From contig CALJGV010000006.1 in the NCBI GenBank assembly GCA_938075305.1, positions 124,001 to 188,000 on the forward strand: DNA of 64,000 bases, read 5' to 3'. Under the pieces are notes generated by a model. That model was not told the DNA's origin. It saw only the letters and a program-made list of their open reading frames with translations, and did no database searches. Source of the DNA: an uncultured bacterium. Lineage in GTDB: Bacteria; Planctomycetota; UBA1135; GCA-002686595. Below are positions 33,578-41,308 of the stretch, piece after piece. The position numbers and the translations under genes are program-made. Each line of letters begins with the position of its first letter. Position 1 is the stretch's first letter.

Positions 33578-35041
33578 ATGCTCGTCTCCCTCAGCCTCCT
33601 CTCCGCCATCGCCTCCTCCGTCCCTCCGGCCCCCGCCCCCCACCAGGTCCCCGCCGCCGTCGCCGACGTCTACGCGGCCGACGCGGTGAAGGTCGACCGC
33701 CTCACGATCCCGTTCCGGCTCATGAGTCCGGCGAAGATCGAGGAGGGCGAGCGATACCCCCTGGTCCTGTTCCTCCACGGCGCGGGCGAGCGCGGCGACG
33801 ACAACACCACCCAGCTCAAGTACCTTCCGGAGTGGATGGCCTCGGACGAGCGGCGGGCCTCCATGCCGTGCTTCCTCCTCGCCCCCCAGTGCCCGACGGA
33901 CCTCAAGTGGTCCGACGATGCCTGGGGCGACGCGGTCTCGAGCCCCCTCAGCCCGGAGCCCACCGGCCCCATGCGGGGCGCCATCGAGGCCCTCTGCCGT
34001 GTCGTGGCCGAGCACCCCATCGACCTCGACCGCATCTACCTGACCGGCCTCTCCATGGGCGGGTACGGCACCTTCGACCTGGCCACGCGGCACGCCGACT
34101 GGTTCGCCGCCGCCGCCCCCATCTGCGGCGGCGGAGACGAGACCCAGGCCGACCGCCTAGCCGGGCTGCCCCTCTCCATCTGGCACGGCGACCGGGACGA
34201 CGCGGTCCCGGTCACACGGAGCCGCGCGATGGTCACCGCGCTGTGGGCCCTCGACCAGAGCCCGGTCTACAGGGAGCTACCGGGCATGGGGCACAACGCG
34301 TGGGACGTCGCCTACCGTCCGGGCGGCTGCCTGGAGTGGCTGTTCCAGCAGCGCCGGGATCCCGCCCGTCGCCTCGACGCCGCGGCGCGCCTGATGGCGA
34401 AGAGCCTCGACCCGAAGGAGCGCGTGGCCTTCCTGGGCGACTCCATCACCCAGGCGGGCAACAACCCCGGCGGGTACGTCGACCGACTGCGCACCGCGAT
34501 CAAGGCGGAGCACGCCGACGCGGTGGTCATCCCAGCGGGGATCAGCGGGCACAAGGTCCCCGACCTGCTCGCCCGCGAGGAGCGCGACGTCCGCGCCCAG
34601 GGGGCGACGATGGTCTTCACCTACATCGGGATCAACGACGTCTGGCACTCCCAGTCCGGCCGGGGCACGCCGCTCAAGGAGTACACCGCGGGTCTTGGGA
34701 CCCTGATGTCCACCTTCGAGGAGGAGCTGGGCGCGGTGAATATCGTGGCCACCCCCACCCTCATCGGCGAGCGGCCCGACGGCGACAACGACCTGGACTC
34801 CATGCTGGTGGGTCACGTCGGGGCGGCGCGGGCCGCCGGTCAGGTCGCCAGCCGGACCCCCTGCGACCTTCACGCCGCCTTCCGCGACCACAACCGGATC
34901 TTCAACGCCGCGGGCAAGGGGCGCGGCTGCCTCACCACGGATGGCGTCCACCTCAACCAGGCGGGCAACATCCTCGTGGCCACCGAGGCGGCCCTGGCCA
35001 TCCGCCGCGCGGCCCTCGCCCGCGAGGGCGGGAGCCGCTGA
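33578..35041 (+). CDS. Fusion of an alpha/beta hydrolase and an SGNH hydrolase
   Basis: A 487-residue protein with a short signal-like start (LVSLSLLSAIASSVPPAP). Residues about 40-270 are an alpha/beta hydrolase of the predicted-peptidase/PHB-depolymerase-like type, with FLHGAGERG as oxyanion segment and GLSMGGYGT carrying the nucleophile serine near 158; aspartate and histidine would be in HGDRDDAVP and GMGHNAW. Residues about 285-480 are an SGNH/GDSL hydrolase: block I GDSIT, block III GIND and block V DGVHLN. The two act on ester bonds in separate families, so it is a double-headed exported esterase, perhaps for acetylated or feruloylated polysaccharide. A VOC gene precedes it. Confidence 0.85.
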   Translation: MLVSLSLLSAIASSVPPAPAPHQVPAAVADVYAADAVKVDRLTIPFRLMSPAKIEEGERYPLVLFLHGAGERGDDNTTQLKYLPEWMASDERRASMPCFLLAPQCPTDLKWSDDAWGDAVSSPLSPEPTGPMRGAIEALCRVVAEHPIDLDRIYLTGLSMGGYGTFDLATRHADWFAAAAPICGGGDETQADRLAGLPLSIWHGDRDDAVPVTRSRAMVTALWALDQSPVYRELPGMGHNAWDVAYRPGGCLEWLFQQRRDPARRLDAAARLMAKSLDPKERVAFLGDSITQAGNNPGGYVDRLRTAIKAEHADAVVIPAGISGHKVPDLLAREERDVRAQGATMVFTYIGINDVWHSQSGRGTPLKEYTAGLGTLMSTFEEELGAVNIVATPTLIGERPDGDNDLDSMLVGHVGAARAAGQVASRTPCDLHAAFRDHNRIFNAAGKGRGCLTTDGVHLNQAGNILVATEAALAIRRAALAREGGSR

Positions 35042-35059
35042 GCGGACGGGCGCGCGCGT

Positions 35060-36607
35060 TCACTCCGCCGCTTCAGCCGGGCCGAAGTGGCCGGCGACGA
35101 AGGTCTTGAAGCCCTGGACCGCCGTGCGCTGGGTGTAGAACTCGAGGCCGCGGAGGGCGCCGAGCTCCTCGCCGCCGCCCGCGCGGCCGGGGCCGCCGTG
35201 GACGAGGGTCGGCAGGACCATGCCGGGGGGCAGGGCCTGCTCGGCCATGCGCTCCGAGCCCATCCAGATGCGCCCGTGGTAGGGCGCAGCGTCCACGACG
35301 AAGCGCTCCCCCCAGGCGTCCTCGGCGAAGTAGGCGCTGACCACGAGGCCACCGCCGCCCCGGTTGACCAGCTCGGCCGCGCGCTCGGCGGTGCCGTCGT
35401 AGGGGATCAGCGTGAAGACCGGTCCGAACACCTCGAGCTCATGGAGCACGTCCTGGTCCGCGTCGCTGGCGCGCAGGATCGTGGGCGAGACGAAGCAGCC
35501 CTCACGCGGCGGCTCCGCGCCGCCGTGGACCACCTCCGCCACCTCGGAGAGCCGACCGATCCCGGCCTGTACGTCCGCGAGCTGGGCGCTGTGGGCCACG
35601 GGGCCGAGGCGCGTGGTCTTCTCCTGGGGCTCCCCCATGGGGTAGCGGGCGAGCTCGGCGATGAGGTCCGCCTGGACCTCGTCCATGCGGTCCTCGGGCA
35701 CGAAGACCCGGCGCACCGCGGTGCACTTCTGGCCGGCCTTCTGGCACATGTCGAGGACCACGTTGCCCACGAAGAGCCCGTAGGTCTCCGAGGAGGCGTC
35801 CACGTCGGGGGCGAGCACCGCGGCGTTGATCGAGTCGGCCTCGATGTTCACGCGCACGTTGTTCGCCGTCAGGTTCGGGTTGCCGCGGATGATGCGCCCT
35901 GTGGCGGCGGAGCCGGTGAAGGCCACGCAGTCCTGGCCGTCCAGATGATCGAGCAGGTCTCCGGCGCTGCCGCAGATGAACTGGAAGGCGCCCTCCGGGA
36001 CGAGGCCGGACTCCACCACCACCTGGGCGATGCGCCAGGCCATGAGCGACGTGGCCGCGCCCGGCTTCTCGATCACGGGCACGCCCGCGAGCAGCGCGCA
36101 GGCCGCCTTCTCCATCATCCCCCACGCGGGGAAGTTGAAGGCGTTGATGTGCACCGCGGCGCCGCGGCGGGGCACGCGGATGTGCTGCCCCCAGAAGCGC
36201 GCGGTGCGGCCAAGCTGGAGGCCGTCGCCGTCCGGGAGGAACGGGCGGTCCCCCAGACGCTTGCCGAAGGAGGCGTAGGCCGCGAGCGTCCCCGTCGCGC
36301 CGTCCACGTCGAACTTGGCGTCACCGCGGGTGTTGCCGCCGTTGAGCGCGCCCATGTCGATGAGCTCCTCGCGGATCTCGTGGATCGCCGCAGAGAGCCC
36401 CTTCAGCATGGCGGCCCGCTCCGCGAAGGTCATCGCCCGCAGGGCCGGCCCGCCCACCTCGCGGGCGTGGCGGACGACGGCGCCGAAGTCGACGCCCTCG
36501 GTGCTGCACGTGGCGACGGACTCGCCGGTGGTCGGGTTCTCGAGGGTCGAGCCTTGGCCCGATCCGGCCATCCACTGGCCGACGACGTAACTCTGGAGGG
36601 TCTGCAT
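35060..36607 (-). CDS. 3,4-dehydroadipyl-CoA semialdehyde dehydrogenase type (BoxD/PaaZ ALDH domain)
   Basis: A 515-residue aldehyde dehydrogenase. It starts LQSYVVGQWMAGSGQGS and contains NAFNFPAWGMMEKAACALLAGVPVIEKP (cofactor binding), FTGSAATGRIIR, NIEADSINAAV (general base region) and the active-site cysteine in AGQKCTAVRR near 295. This is the ALDH half of PaaZ; the MaoC-type hydratase half of E. coli PaaZ is absent, so it matches BoxD in size. Those enzymes oxidise ring-cleavage CoA semialdehydes in phenylacetate or benzoate breakdown, and no other paa or box gene is in view. The ATG at 36607 gives the normal N-terminus. It diverges from the reductase at 36703. Confidence 0.85.
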   Translation of the reverse strand: MQTLQSYVVGQWMAGSGQGSTLENPTTGESVATCSTEGVDFGAVVRHAREVGGPALRAMTFAERAAMLKGLSAAIHEIREELIDMGALNGGNTRGDAKFDVDGATGTLAAYASFGKRLGDRPFLPDGDGLQLGRTARFWGQHIRVPRRGAAVHINAFNFPAWGMMEKAACALLAGVPVIEKPGAATSLMAWRIAQVVVESGLVPEGAFQFICGSAGDLLDHLDGQDCVAFTGSAATGRIIRGNPNLTANNVRVNIEADSINAAVLAPDVDASSETYGLFVGNVVLDMCQKAGQKCTAVRRVFVPEDRMDEVQADLIAELARYPMGEPQEKTTRLGPVAHSAQLADVQAGIGRLSEVAEVVHGGAEPPREGCFVSPTILRASDADQDVLHELEVFGPVFTLIPYDGTAERAAELVNRGGGGLVVSAYFAEDAWGERFVVDAAPYHGRIWMGSERMAEQALPPGMVLPTLVHGGPGRAGGGEELGALRGLEFYTQRTAVQGFKTFVAGHFGPAEAAE

Positions 36608-36702
36608 GCTGCCTGGGGTGGGGTCTGGGCCCGGGTTCGGGCCGAAGACGATATCCGATCCCGGCCCGGATGAGGTCCGCCGCGCCCGGTACCCTCGGGA
36701 CA

Positions 36703-37605
36703 ATGAGCAGCGAGGATTCCACAGGGGCCGCGGACGCGGCCAGCACCGCCGGAGGGCACCTGCCCGCCGGCTCCTTCGAGGGCAAGACCGTCGTGGTCAC
36801 GGGCGGCGGGACCGGGCTCGGCCTCGACATCAGCCGGGGCTTCGCCAGCCTGGGCGCCACCGTGGTCATCCCCTCCCGGTCTCCGGACAACCAGGCGGCG
36901 TTCCTGGAGGAGGCGGCGGACCGGGGCTGGAAGGCCGCCGGGCGCCAGGTGGACGTCCGAGATGCGTCGGACGTTCGCCGGCTGGCCGACTCCATCAAGG
37001 ACGAGTTCGGCCCCGCCGACGTCCTCATCAACAACGCGGCGGGGAACTTCGTCTGCCCCGCGGAGCGCATGAGCTCGAACGCCTGGCGCGCCGTGCTCGG
37101 GATCGTCCTCGACGGGACCTTCTACTGCTCCAAGGAGTTCGGCAAGCAGATGATGCGGGGCGGCGACGACGACGCGCCCCGCGGCGGCTCCATCGTCAAC
37201 ATCATCGCGACCTATGCCTGGACCGGCATGGCAGGAGTGGTGCACTCCGCCAGCGCCAAGGCGGGCGTGCTCGCCATGAGCAAGACCCTCGCGGTGGAGT
37301 GGGCGCGCTACGGCATCCGGAACAACTGCGTCGCCCCCGGCCCCTTCGAGTCCGACGGGGCGAAGCAGAACCTGTGGCCCAGCGACGACGTGGAGCAGCG
37401 CATTCGCGAGTCGGTCCCCCTCCAACGCTTCGCCGATCGCAAGGAGGTCGCCGCCCAAGTGCTCTGGCTCGCGAGCGACGCGGCCGCCTACGTCACCGGC
37501 GCGAACATCACCATCGACGGGGGGATGAGCCTCGGGGCGGGGCGCATGTGGGAACCCGGACAGCGGCTCGAACGGCGCCGACGCCCCGGCGCTGAATCCT
37601 CATGA
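36703..37605 (+). CDS. 2,4-dienoyl-CoA reductase-like SDR
   Basis: A 300-residue short-chain dehydrogenase with TGGGTGLG near residues 33-40 (NADPH binding), NNAAGNFVCPAERMS and the HSASAKAGVLAMSKTLAVEW active-site helix with its serine and lysine. The sequence closely follows YkuF/DECR-type dienoyl-CoA reductases, which have no catalytic tyrosine in the usual YxxxK place, as here. The role would be removal of conjugated double bonds from fatty acyl-CoA, reducing with NADPH. It is coupled to murQ by ATGA, an unexpected partner. The chain has a low-complexity N-terminal extension of about 25 residues. Confidence 0.85.
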   Translation: MSSEDSTGAADAASTAGGHLPAGSFEGKTVVVTGGGTGLGLDISRGFASLGATVVIPSRSPDNQAAFLEEAADRGWKAAGRQVDVRDASDVRRLADSIKDEFGPADVLINNAAGNFVCPAERMSSNAWRAVLGIVLDGTFYCSKEFGKQMMRGGDDDAPRGGSIVNIIATYAWTGMAGVVHSASAKAGVLAMSKTLAVEWARYGIRNNCVAPGPFESDGAKQNLWPSDDVEQRIRESVPLQRFADRKEVAAQVLWLASDAAAYVTGANITIDGGMSLGAGRMWEPGQRLERRRRPGAESS

Positions 37606-38525
37606 ACAGGGCGGCTGGACCTGACCGCGGGCACCTCGCCACCGAGGCCGCCAACCCCCGCAGCGCGGACCTCGAGCGCCTCGGCGCTGGCGCTGCCGTC
37701 GACCTGATGGTGAGCGAGGACCGGGCGGCCGTGGCGGCGGTGGAGGGGGCCCGCGAGGACCTCGCCGCGCTCATCGAGCTCACCTCGGCCCGGCTCGCCG
37801 CCGGCGGGCGCTTGGTCTACGTCGGCGCCGGGACCAGCGGTCGGCTGGCGGTCCTCGACGCCTCCGAGTGCCCCCCCACCTTCGGCGTCGATCCGGGCCT
37901 GGTCCGCGCCATCATCGCCGGGGGAGAGCGGGCCCTGCGGCACGCGGTGGAGGGCGCGGAGGACGACGGCCCTGCGGGCGCCGCGGCGGTGCAGGAGTTG
38001 GAGGTGACCAGCGCCGACGTGGTCGTCGGCATCACCGCAGGCGGCACGACCCCCTTCGTCCACGGCGCCCTCGGCCGGGCGCGGGAGCTCGGCGCCGCCA
38101 CCGGGTTCATCGCCTGCGTGCCCCGTGAGCAGCGCCCTGACGACTACGACGTCTCGATCCGCCTGCTCGTGGGCCCGGAGGTCCTGGCTGGCTCCTCCCG
38201 GCTGAAGGCGGGGACCGCCACCAAGCTGACCCTCAACGCCCTCACCACCATCACCATGTCCCGCCTGGGCAAGACCCACCGGGGCCGCATGGTCGACGTG
38301 GACACCAGCGCCAACGCCAAGCTGGTGGACCGCGGCGCGCGGCTCGTCGCCGAGTTCGGCGGCGTCGACCGTGAGCGCGCCCTCGAGCTCCTGCGCGAGG
38401 CCGGCGGGCGCGCCAAGGTCGCCATCCTGATGGCCGCCCGAGGCCTGGACGCGCCGGCAGCCGAGCGGGCGCTGGAGGCTGCCGGCGGCATCCTGGACCG
38501 AACCATCAACCCCGACAAGACCTGA
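37602..38525 (+). CDS. murQ: N-acetylmuramic acid 6-phosphate etherase MurQ
   Basis: A 307-residue SIS-domain enzyme that splits the lactyl ether of MurNAc-6-P, giving GlcNAc-6-P and D-lactate in cell-wall recycling. Conserved parts are ATEAANPRSADLERL at the start, VGAGTSGRLAVLDASECPPTFGVDP with the catalytic glutamate at 89, and GITAGGTTPFVHGAL, SSRLKAGTATKLTLNALTT in the sugar-phosphate pocket. Length and motifs are complete. It overlaps the preceding reductase by four bases. The amidase at 38770 on the opposite strand also fits wall turnover. Confidence 0.94.
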   Translation: MNRAAGPDRGHLATEAANPRSADLERLGAGAAVDLMVSEDRAAVAAVEGAREDLAALIELTSARLAAGGRLVYVGAGTSGRLAVLDASECPPTFGVDPGLVRAIIAGGERALRHAVEGAEDDGPAGAAAVQELEVTSADVVVGITAGGTTPFVHGALGRARELGAATGFIACVPREQRPDDYDVSIRLLVGPEVLAGSSRLKAGTATKLTLNALTTITMSRLGKTHRGRMVDVDTSANAKLVDRGARLVAEFGGVDRERALELLREAGGRAKVAILMAARGLDAPAAERALEAAGGILDRTINPDKT

Positions 38526-38529
38526 CGAG

Positions 38530-38682
38530 ATGCCCGACTCCCCGCTCATCCTCGCCCTCCTCGCCATCGCCCTGGCAATGTTCTTCACCTGGGCCCTGGA
38601 GATGCACAGGACCCTGCGAGAGGCCCTGCTGGAGCTGCGCCGCATGCGCGACGAGCTCGAGGTCATGAACCGGCGCGACTGA
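38530..38682 (+). CDS. Tiny membrane peptide, 50 residues
   Basis: An ATG five bases after the murQ stop opens a 50-residue frame: a hydrophobic stretch (LILALLAIALAMFF, residues about 6-19) and a charged amphipathic helix (HRTLREALLELRRMRDELEVM) typical of a single-span protein with a coiled-coil tail. The frame closes inside a degenerate 14-bp repeat. Nothing is known about it; its tight spacing behind murQ suggests co-translation. It is small enough to be missed by most gene finders, and a chance frame cannot be ruled out. Confidence 0.5.
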   Translation: MPDSPLILALLAIALAMFFTWALEMHRTLREALLELRRMRDELEVMNRRD

Positions 38683-38726
38683 ACCGCCGCGACCGAGTCG
38701 CCGCGACTGAGTCGCCTCAACGGAAT
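38671..38726. repeat. Degenerate 14-bp tandem repeat
   Basis: Four head-to-tail units: 38671-38684, 38685-38698, 38699-38712 and 38713-38726. The middle two, CGCCGCGACCGAGT and CGCCGCGACTGAGT, differ by one base; the outer two are diverged. It begins in the last codons of the tiny peptide gene and runs into the gap before the amidase. The meaning is unknown; recent slippage is likely. Confidence 0.55.
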
Positions 38727-38769
38727 CACCTCCGGGGGGGCGGCGCGACCGAGGCCCCCCGTGGCTCGC

Positions 38770-39765
38770 TCAGAGCCGGAGCATCCGGGTCTGCACCCGG
38801 ACCAGGAAGCGCTCCCAGTCGAAGGCGGGCCCCGGGTCCTGCTTCTGGGCGGAGACGTGGTAGTGCCCCACGATCCCGCCGAACTCCGCCTCCTCGGCCT
38901 CCGTCATGCGAGAGGTCGTCACGCGGCCGAGGGCGTCGCGGGGGGCGTCCGCCTCCATCTCGGGGAAGTGCCGGCAGAGGGCCGCCGAGAGCTTCACCAG
39001 CGAGTTGTACTGCTCGGGAGTGAAGTCGTACTGCTCCCGGACCTCCCCCTGCACCGGGCCCACGATCTTCCGTCCGCGGGCGGGCCGGCCGACGAATCCA
39101 GGGGTCAGCACCCCCAGCGCCCGGGGGTCGCCCGGCGGAGTGATCCGCGGCCCCTTGGGGTCCGTGTCGTACCAGCGATCGAAGATCAGCGCGCCGTCGG
39201 AGTCGCCCACCGGGTAGGCCCCGATGTTGGCGATCTCGACGCCCACGGAGCGGGAGTTCACCTGGCGCGCGTGCCACGCGGTGTCACGCAGGTCGAGGGT
39301 CTGGTAGATCGTCCCGTCGATGTCGATCATGAAGTGCACCGAGAGCCCGCGACGGTCATGGAGCACCTTGAAGCAGGTCTGGCTCACCCCGCAGACGTCG
39401 TAGTGGACGACGAACATGTCCAGGGCGCGCTGGAGCGCGAGGAAGCCCCCGGTTTCAGGGGCCACCAGCACCTCGCCGGTGGCCCGGTCCACCCGGCCCG
39501 GGGCGTAGCGCAGCTCGCCGCGCTCGGGAGCGCTCACCGAGGGCGCCGGCTGGTCGAAGTGGAAGTCCGTCGAGTAAGCGTTGTAGCCCAGGGGGTCATC
39601 CCAAAGGACCACGGGCGCCCCCACGTAGATCTCCTCGCCGCAGGCGATGATCGACTGGTTGATGTCGACCGTGAGGACCTCGGCGGCGAGGCCGGCCTCC
39701 TCGGAGGCGCAGGCGGAGAGGGAGAGCAGCGCGAGCGCGGCGGGAATGGCGGACTTCATGGACAT
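38770..39765 (-). CDS. N-acetylmuramoyl-L-alanine amidase (amidase_2) lipoprotein
   Basis: A 331-residue protein with a lipobox-like leader (ALLSLSAC), so probably a lipoprotein facing the periplasm. The second half is an Amidase_2 (AmpD/T7-lysozyme type) zinc amidase: FVVHYDV gives the first zinc histidine, SVHFMIDIDGTIYQTLDLRDTAWHARQVNSRSVGVEIANIG carries the central block (shown here in pieces: HFMIDIDG, DTAWHA, VGVEIANIG), and the C-terminal histidine is in HYHVSAQKQDPG followed by a lysine or aspartate of the active site. It cuts between MurNAc and L-Ala in peptidoglycan. Its place next to murQ fits wall recycling. Confidence 0.85.
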   Translation of the reverse strand: MSMKSAIPAALALLSLSACASEEAGLAAEVLTVDINQSIIACGEEIYVGAPVVLWDDPLGYNAYSTDFHFDQPAPSVSAPERGELRYAPGRVDRATGEVLVAPETGGFLALQRALDMFVVHYDVCGVSQTCFKVLHDRRGLSVHFMIDIDGTIYQTLDLRDTAWHARQVNSRSVGVEIANIGAYPVGDSDGALIFDRWYDTDPKGPRITPPGDPRALGVLTPGFVGRPARGRKIVGPVQGEVREQYDFTPEQYNSLVKLSAALCRHFPEMEADAPRDALGRVTTSRMTEAEEAEFGGIVGHYHVSAQKQDPGPAFDWERFLVRVQTRMLRL

Positions 39766-39808
39766 GGCGCCAGATTAGCCCGTGGGAACCCAGACGCCCG
39801 CGGATTCC

Positions 39809-40873
39809 TCAGGTCGTGGCCCCGCCGCAGCTGGACCCCGCCCCCGCGGTGCAGCCGAAGCAATGGCGCCCCGTGGCGATCGATCGGTGAGCGACATCGT
39901 CGAGCCGGAAGTCGTCGATGTGGGCAGGCGCCCCGTCCAGGAGGCCGATCTCCAGCATCTGGTTGAAGTCACAGTCGAACAGCCGTCCGTCCCACCCCAC
40001 CGAGAGCGTGTGACGGCACATGACGCCGTCGACGGAGGCGGGGTTGAAGGCGTTCACGAGCTTGCGCAGGTAGGCCTCCGTCTGGTCCTTCGACTCCAGC
40101 CACTCCAGGTAGCGGCTGATCGGCATGTTGGTGATGGTGAAAAGCGCGTCGAAGTCGATGTCGTACGCCCGCTTGAGCTCTCGCTTCCACTCGGCCTCCA
40201 GGGACGCCTGACCGGCGGGCAGGAAGGCGCCCACGGGGTTCGTCACGAGGACGAGGCGCAGCTTGGGATCCCGGCCATAGCCGCGCGCATTGAGCCTCCG
40301 CAGGGCCTCGATGGAGTCGTCGAAGACCCCGTCCCCCCGCTGGCGGTCGGTGCCTAGCTTGCGGTAGTGCGGGAGGGACGCGACCACCTCCACCTCGTGC
40401 TCTGCGAGGAAGTCCACCAGGTGGGCATAGGGCCGGGTGAGCAGGATCGAGAGGTTGCAGCGATCGATCACATGTCGCCCGGCGGCCCGCGCCCCCCGGA
40501 CCAGGAACTCGAACTGGTCGGACATCTCGGGCGCGCCCCCCGTGATGTCCACGACCCCCGCCCCCGAGGCCTCCATGACCTCCAGGCATCGCTCGGCCGT
40601 GGCGCGGGACATGTCCTCCTTGCGATCCGGCCCGGCGTCCACATGGCAGTGGACGCAGGCCAGGTTGCAGCGGCGCCCGAGGTTCAGCTGGAGCACCTCG
40701 AGCCCGGTGGCGAAGAGCGGCGCTCCCAGCGCCGTCTCCGCCGCCGCGCCGAAGTCACCGTCGCCCTCGGGGAGCTCGATCCCGTCGAGCCGCGCGCGCT
40801 GCCATCGGGGGTCGGCCAGCGGTGAGCGGGACCTGTGGAGGGTGGGGCCTGGCGGGGTCGGCATCGAGCTCAC
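39809..40873 (-). CDS. arsS: Arsenosugar biosynthesis radical SAM protein ArsS
   Basis: A 354-residue radical SAM enzyme: cysteines 69, 73 and 76 in RCNLACVHCHVDAG hold the 4Fe-4S cluster, with ITGGAPEM as the GGE-like SAM motif. The C-terminal domain (HTLSVGWDGRLFDCDFNQM, ending HCFGCTAGAGSSCGG) is the cysteine-rich ArsS tail. ArsS attaches the deoxyadenosyl group to dimethylarsenous acid on the way to arsenosugars. It is coupled to the CMD-family gene upstream by a four-base overlap (GTG start 40873; an ATG follows at 40864), the same pairing seen in other arsS loci. Confidence 0.9.
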   Translation of the reverse strand: MSSMPTPPGPTLHRSRSPLADPRWQRARLDGIELPEGDGDFGAAAETALGAPLFATGLEVLQLNLGRRCNLACVHCHVDAGPDRKEDMSRATAERCLEVMEASGAGVVDITGGAPEMSDQFEFLVRGARAAGRHVIDRCNLSILLTRPYAHLVDFLAEHEVEVVASLPHYRKLGTDRQRGDGVFDDSIEALRRLNARGYGRDPKLRLVLVTNPVGAFLPAGQASLEAEWKRELKRAYDIDFDALFTITNMPISRYLEWLESKDQTEAYLRKLVNAFNPASVDGVMCRHTLSVGWDGRLFDCDFNQMLEIGLLDGAPAHIDDFRLDDVAHRSIATGRHCFGCTAGAGSSCGGATT

Positions 40874-41205
40874 ATCCCCAGGGAGTCAGCGACCTTGCGC
40901 ATCTGGACGCCGTGCACCAGGGCGGCGCCTCCGCGGATGGCGGCCGCCACGTGCACCGCCTCGGTGAGCTGCTCCACGTCGCAGCCCTGCTCCAGCGACC
41001 CCTTGGTGTAGGCGTCGATGCAGTATGCGCACTGCAGGGCGTGGGCCACGCCGAGGGCGATCAGGTTCTTCTCCCGGGTGGAGAGCGCGCCGTCCTTGAA
41101 GACCTCTCCGTACCACTCGAAGAACTTCTTCCCCATCTCCGGCGCGTGGTCGGCGATGTCCGCGAACTTCCCCAGGTCATCTGTGTCGTAGTACGTCTCG
41201 CTCAT
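40870..41205 (-). CDS. ArsS-associated carboxymuconolactone decarboxylase-like protein
   Basis: A 111-residue protein of the AhpD/carboxymuconolactone decarboxylase family with the CAYC redox pair and EAVHVAAAIRGGAALVHG in the second helix. The small family that travels with arsS is described as a peroxidase-like partner of arsenosugar synthesis, and this gene immediately precedes arsS with an overlapping stop and start. The CxxC pair would act in thiol-linked reduction. The arsenic methylase arsM is not in the window, so the substrate for ArsS must come from elsewhere. Confidence 0.85.
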   Translation of the reverse strand: MSETYYDTDDLGKFADIADHAPEMGKKFFEWYGEVFKDGALSTREKNLIALGVAHALQCAYCIDAYTKGSLEQGCDVEQLTEAVHVAAAIRGGAALVHGVQMRKVADSLGM

Positions 41206-41308
41206 GATGCGCCGAGCCTCGCCTGTTGGCCGGGTCTTCGCAAGGCAGGATCCCCCGCGCCGGGGAAGAGGTCGTCACCCATCCGCATGCCGCCCGTCTC
41301 CGTTGACG

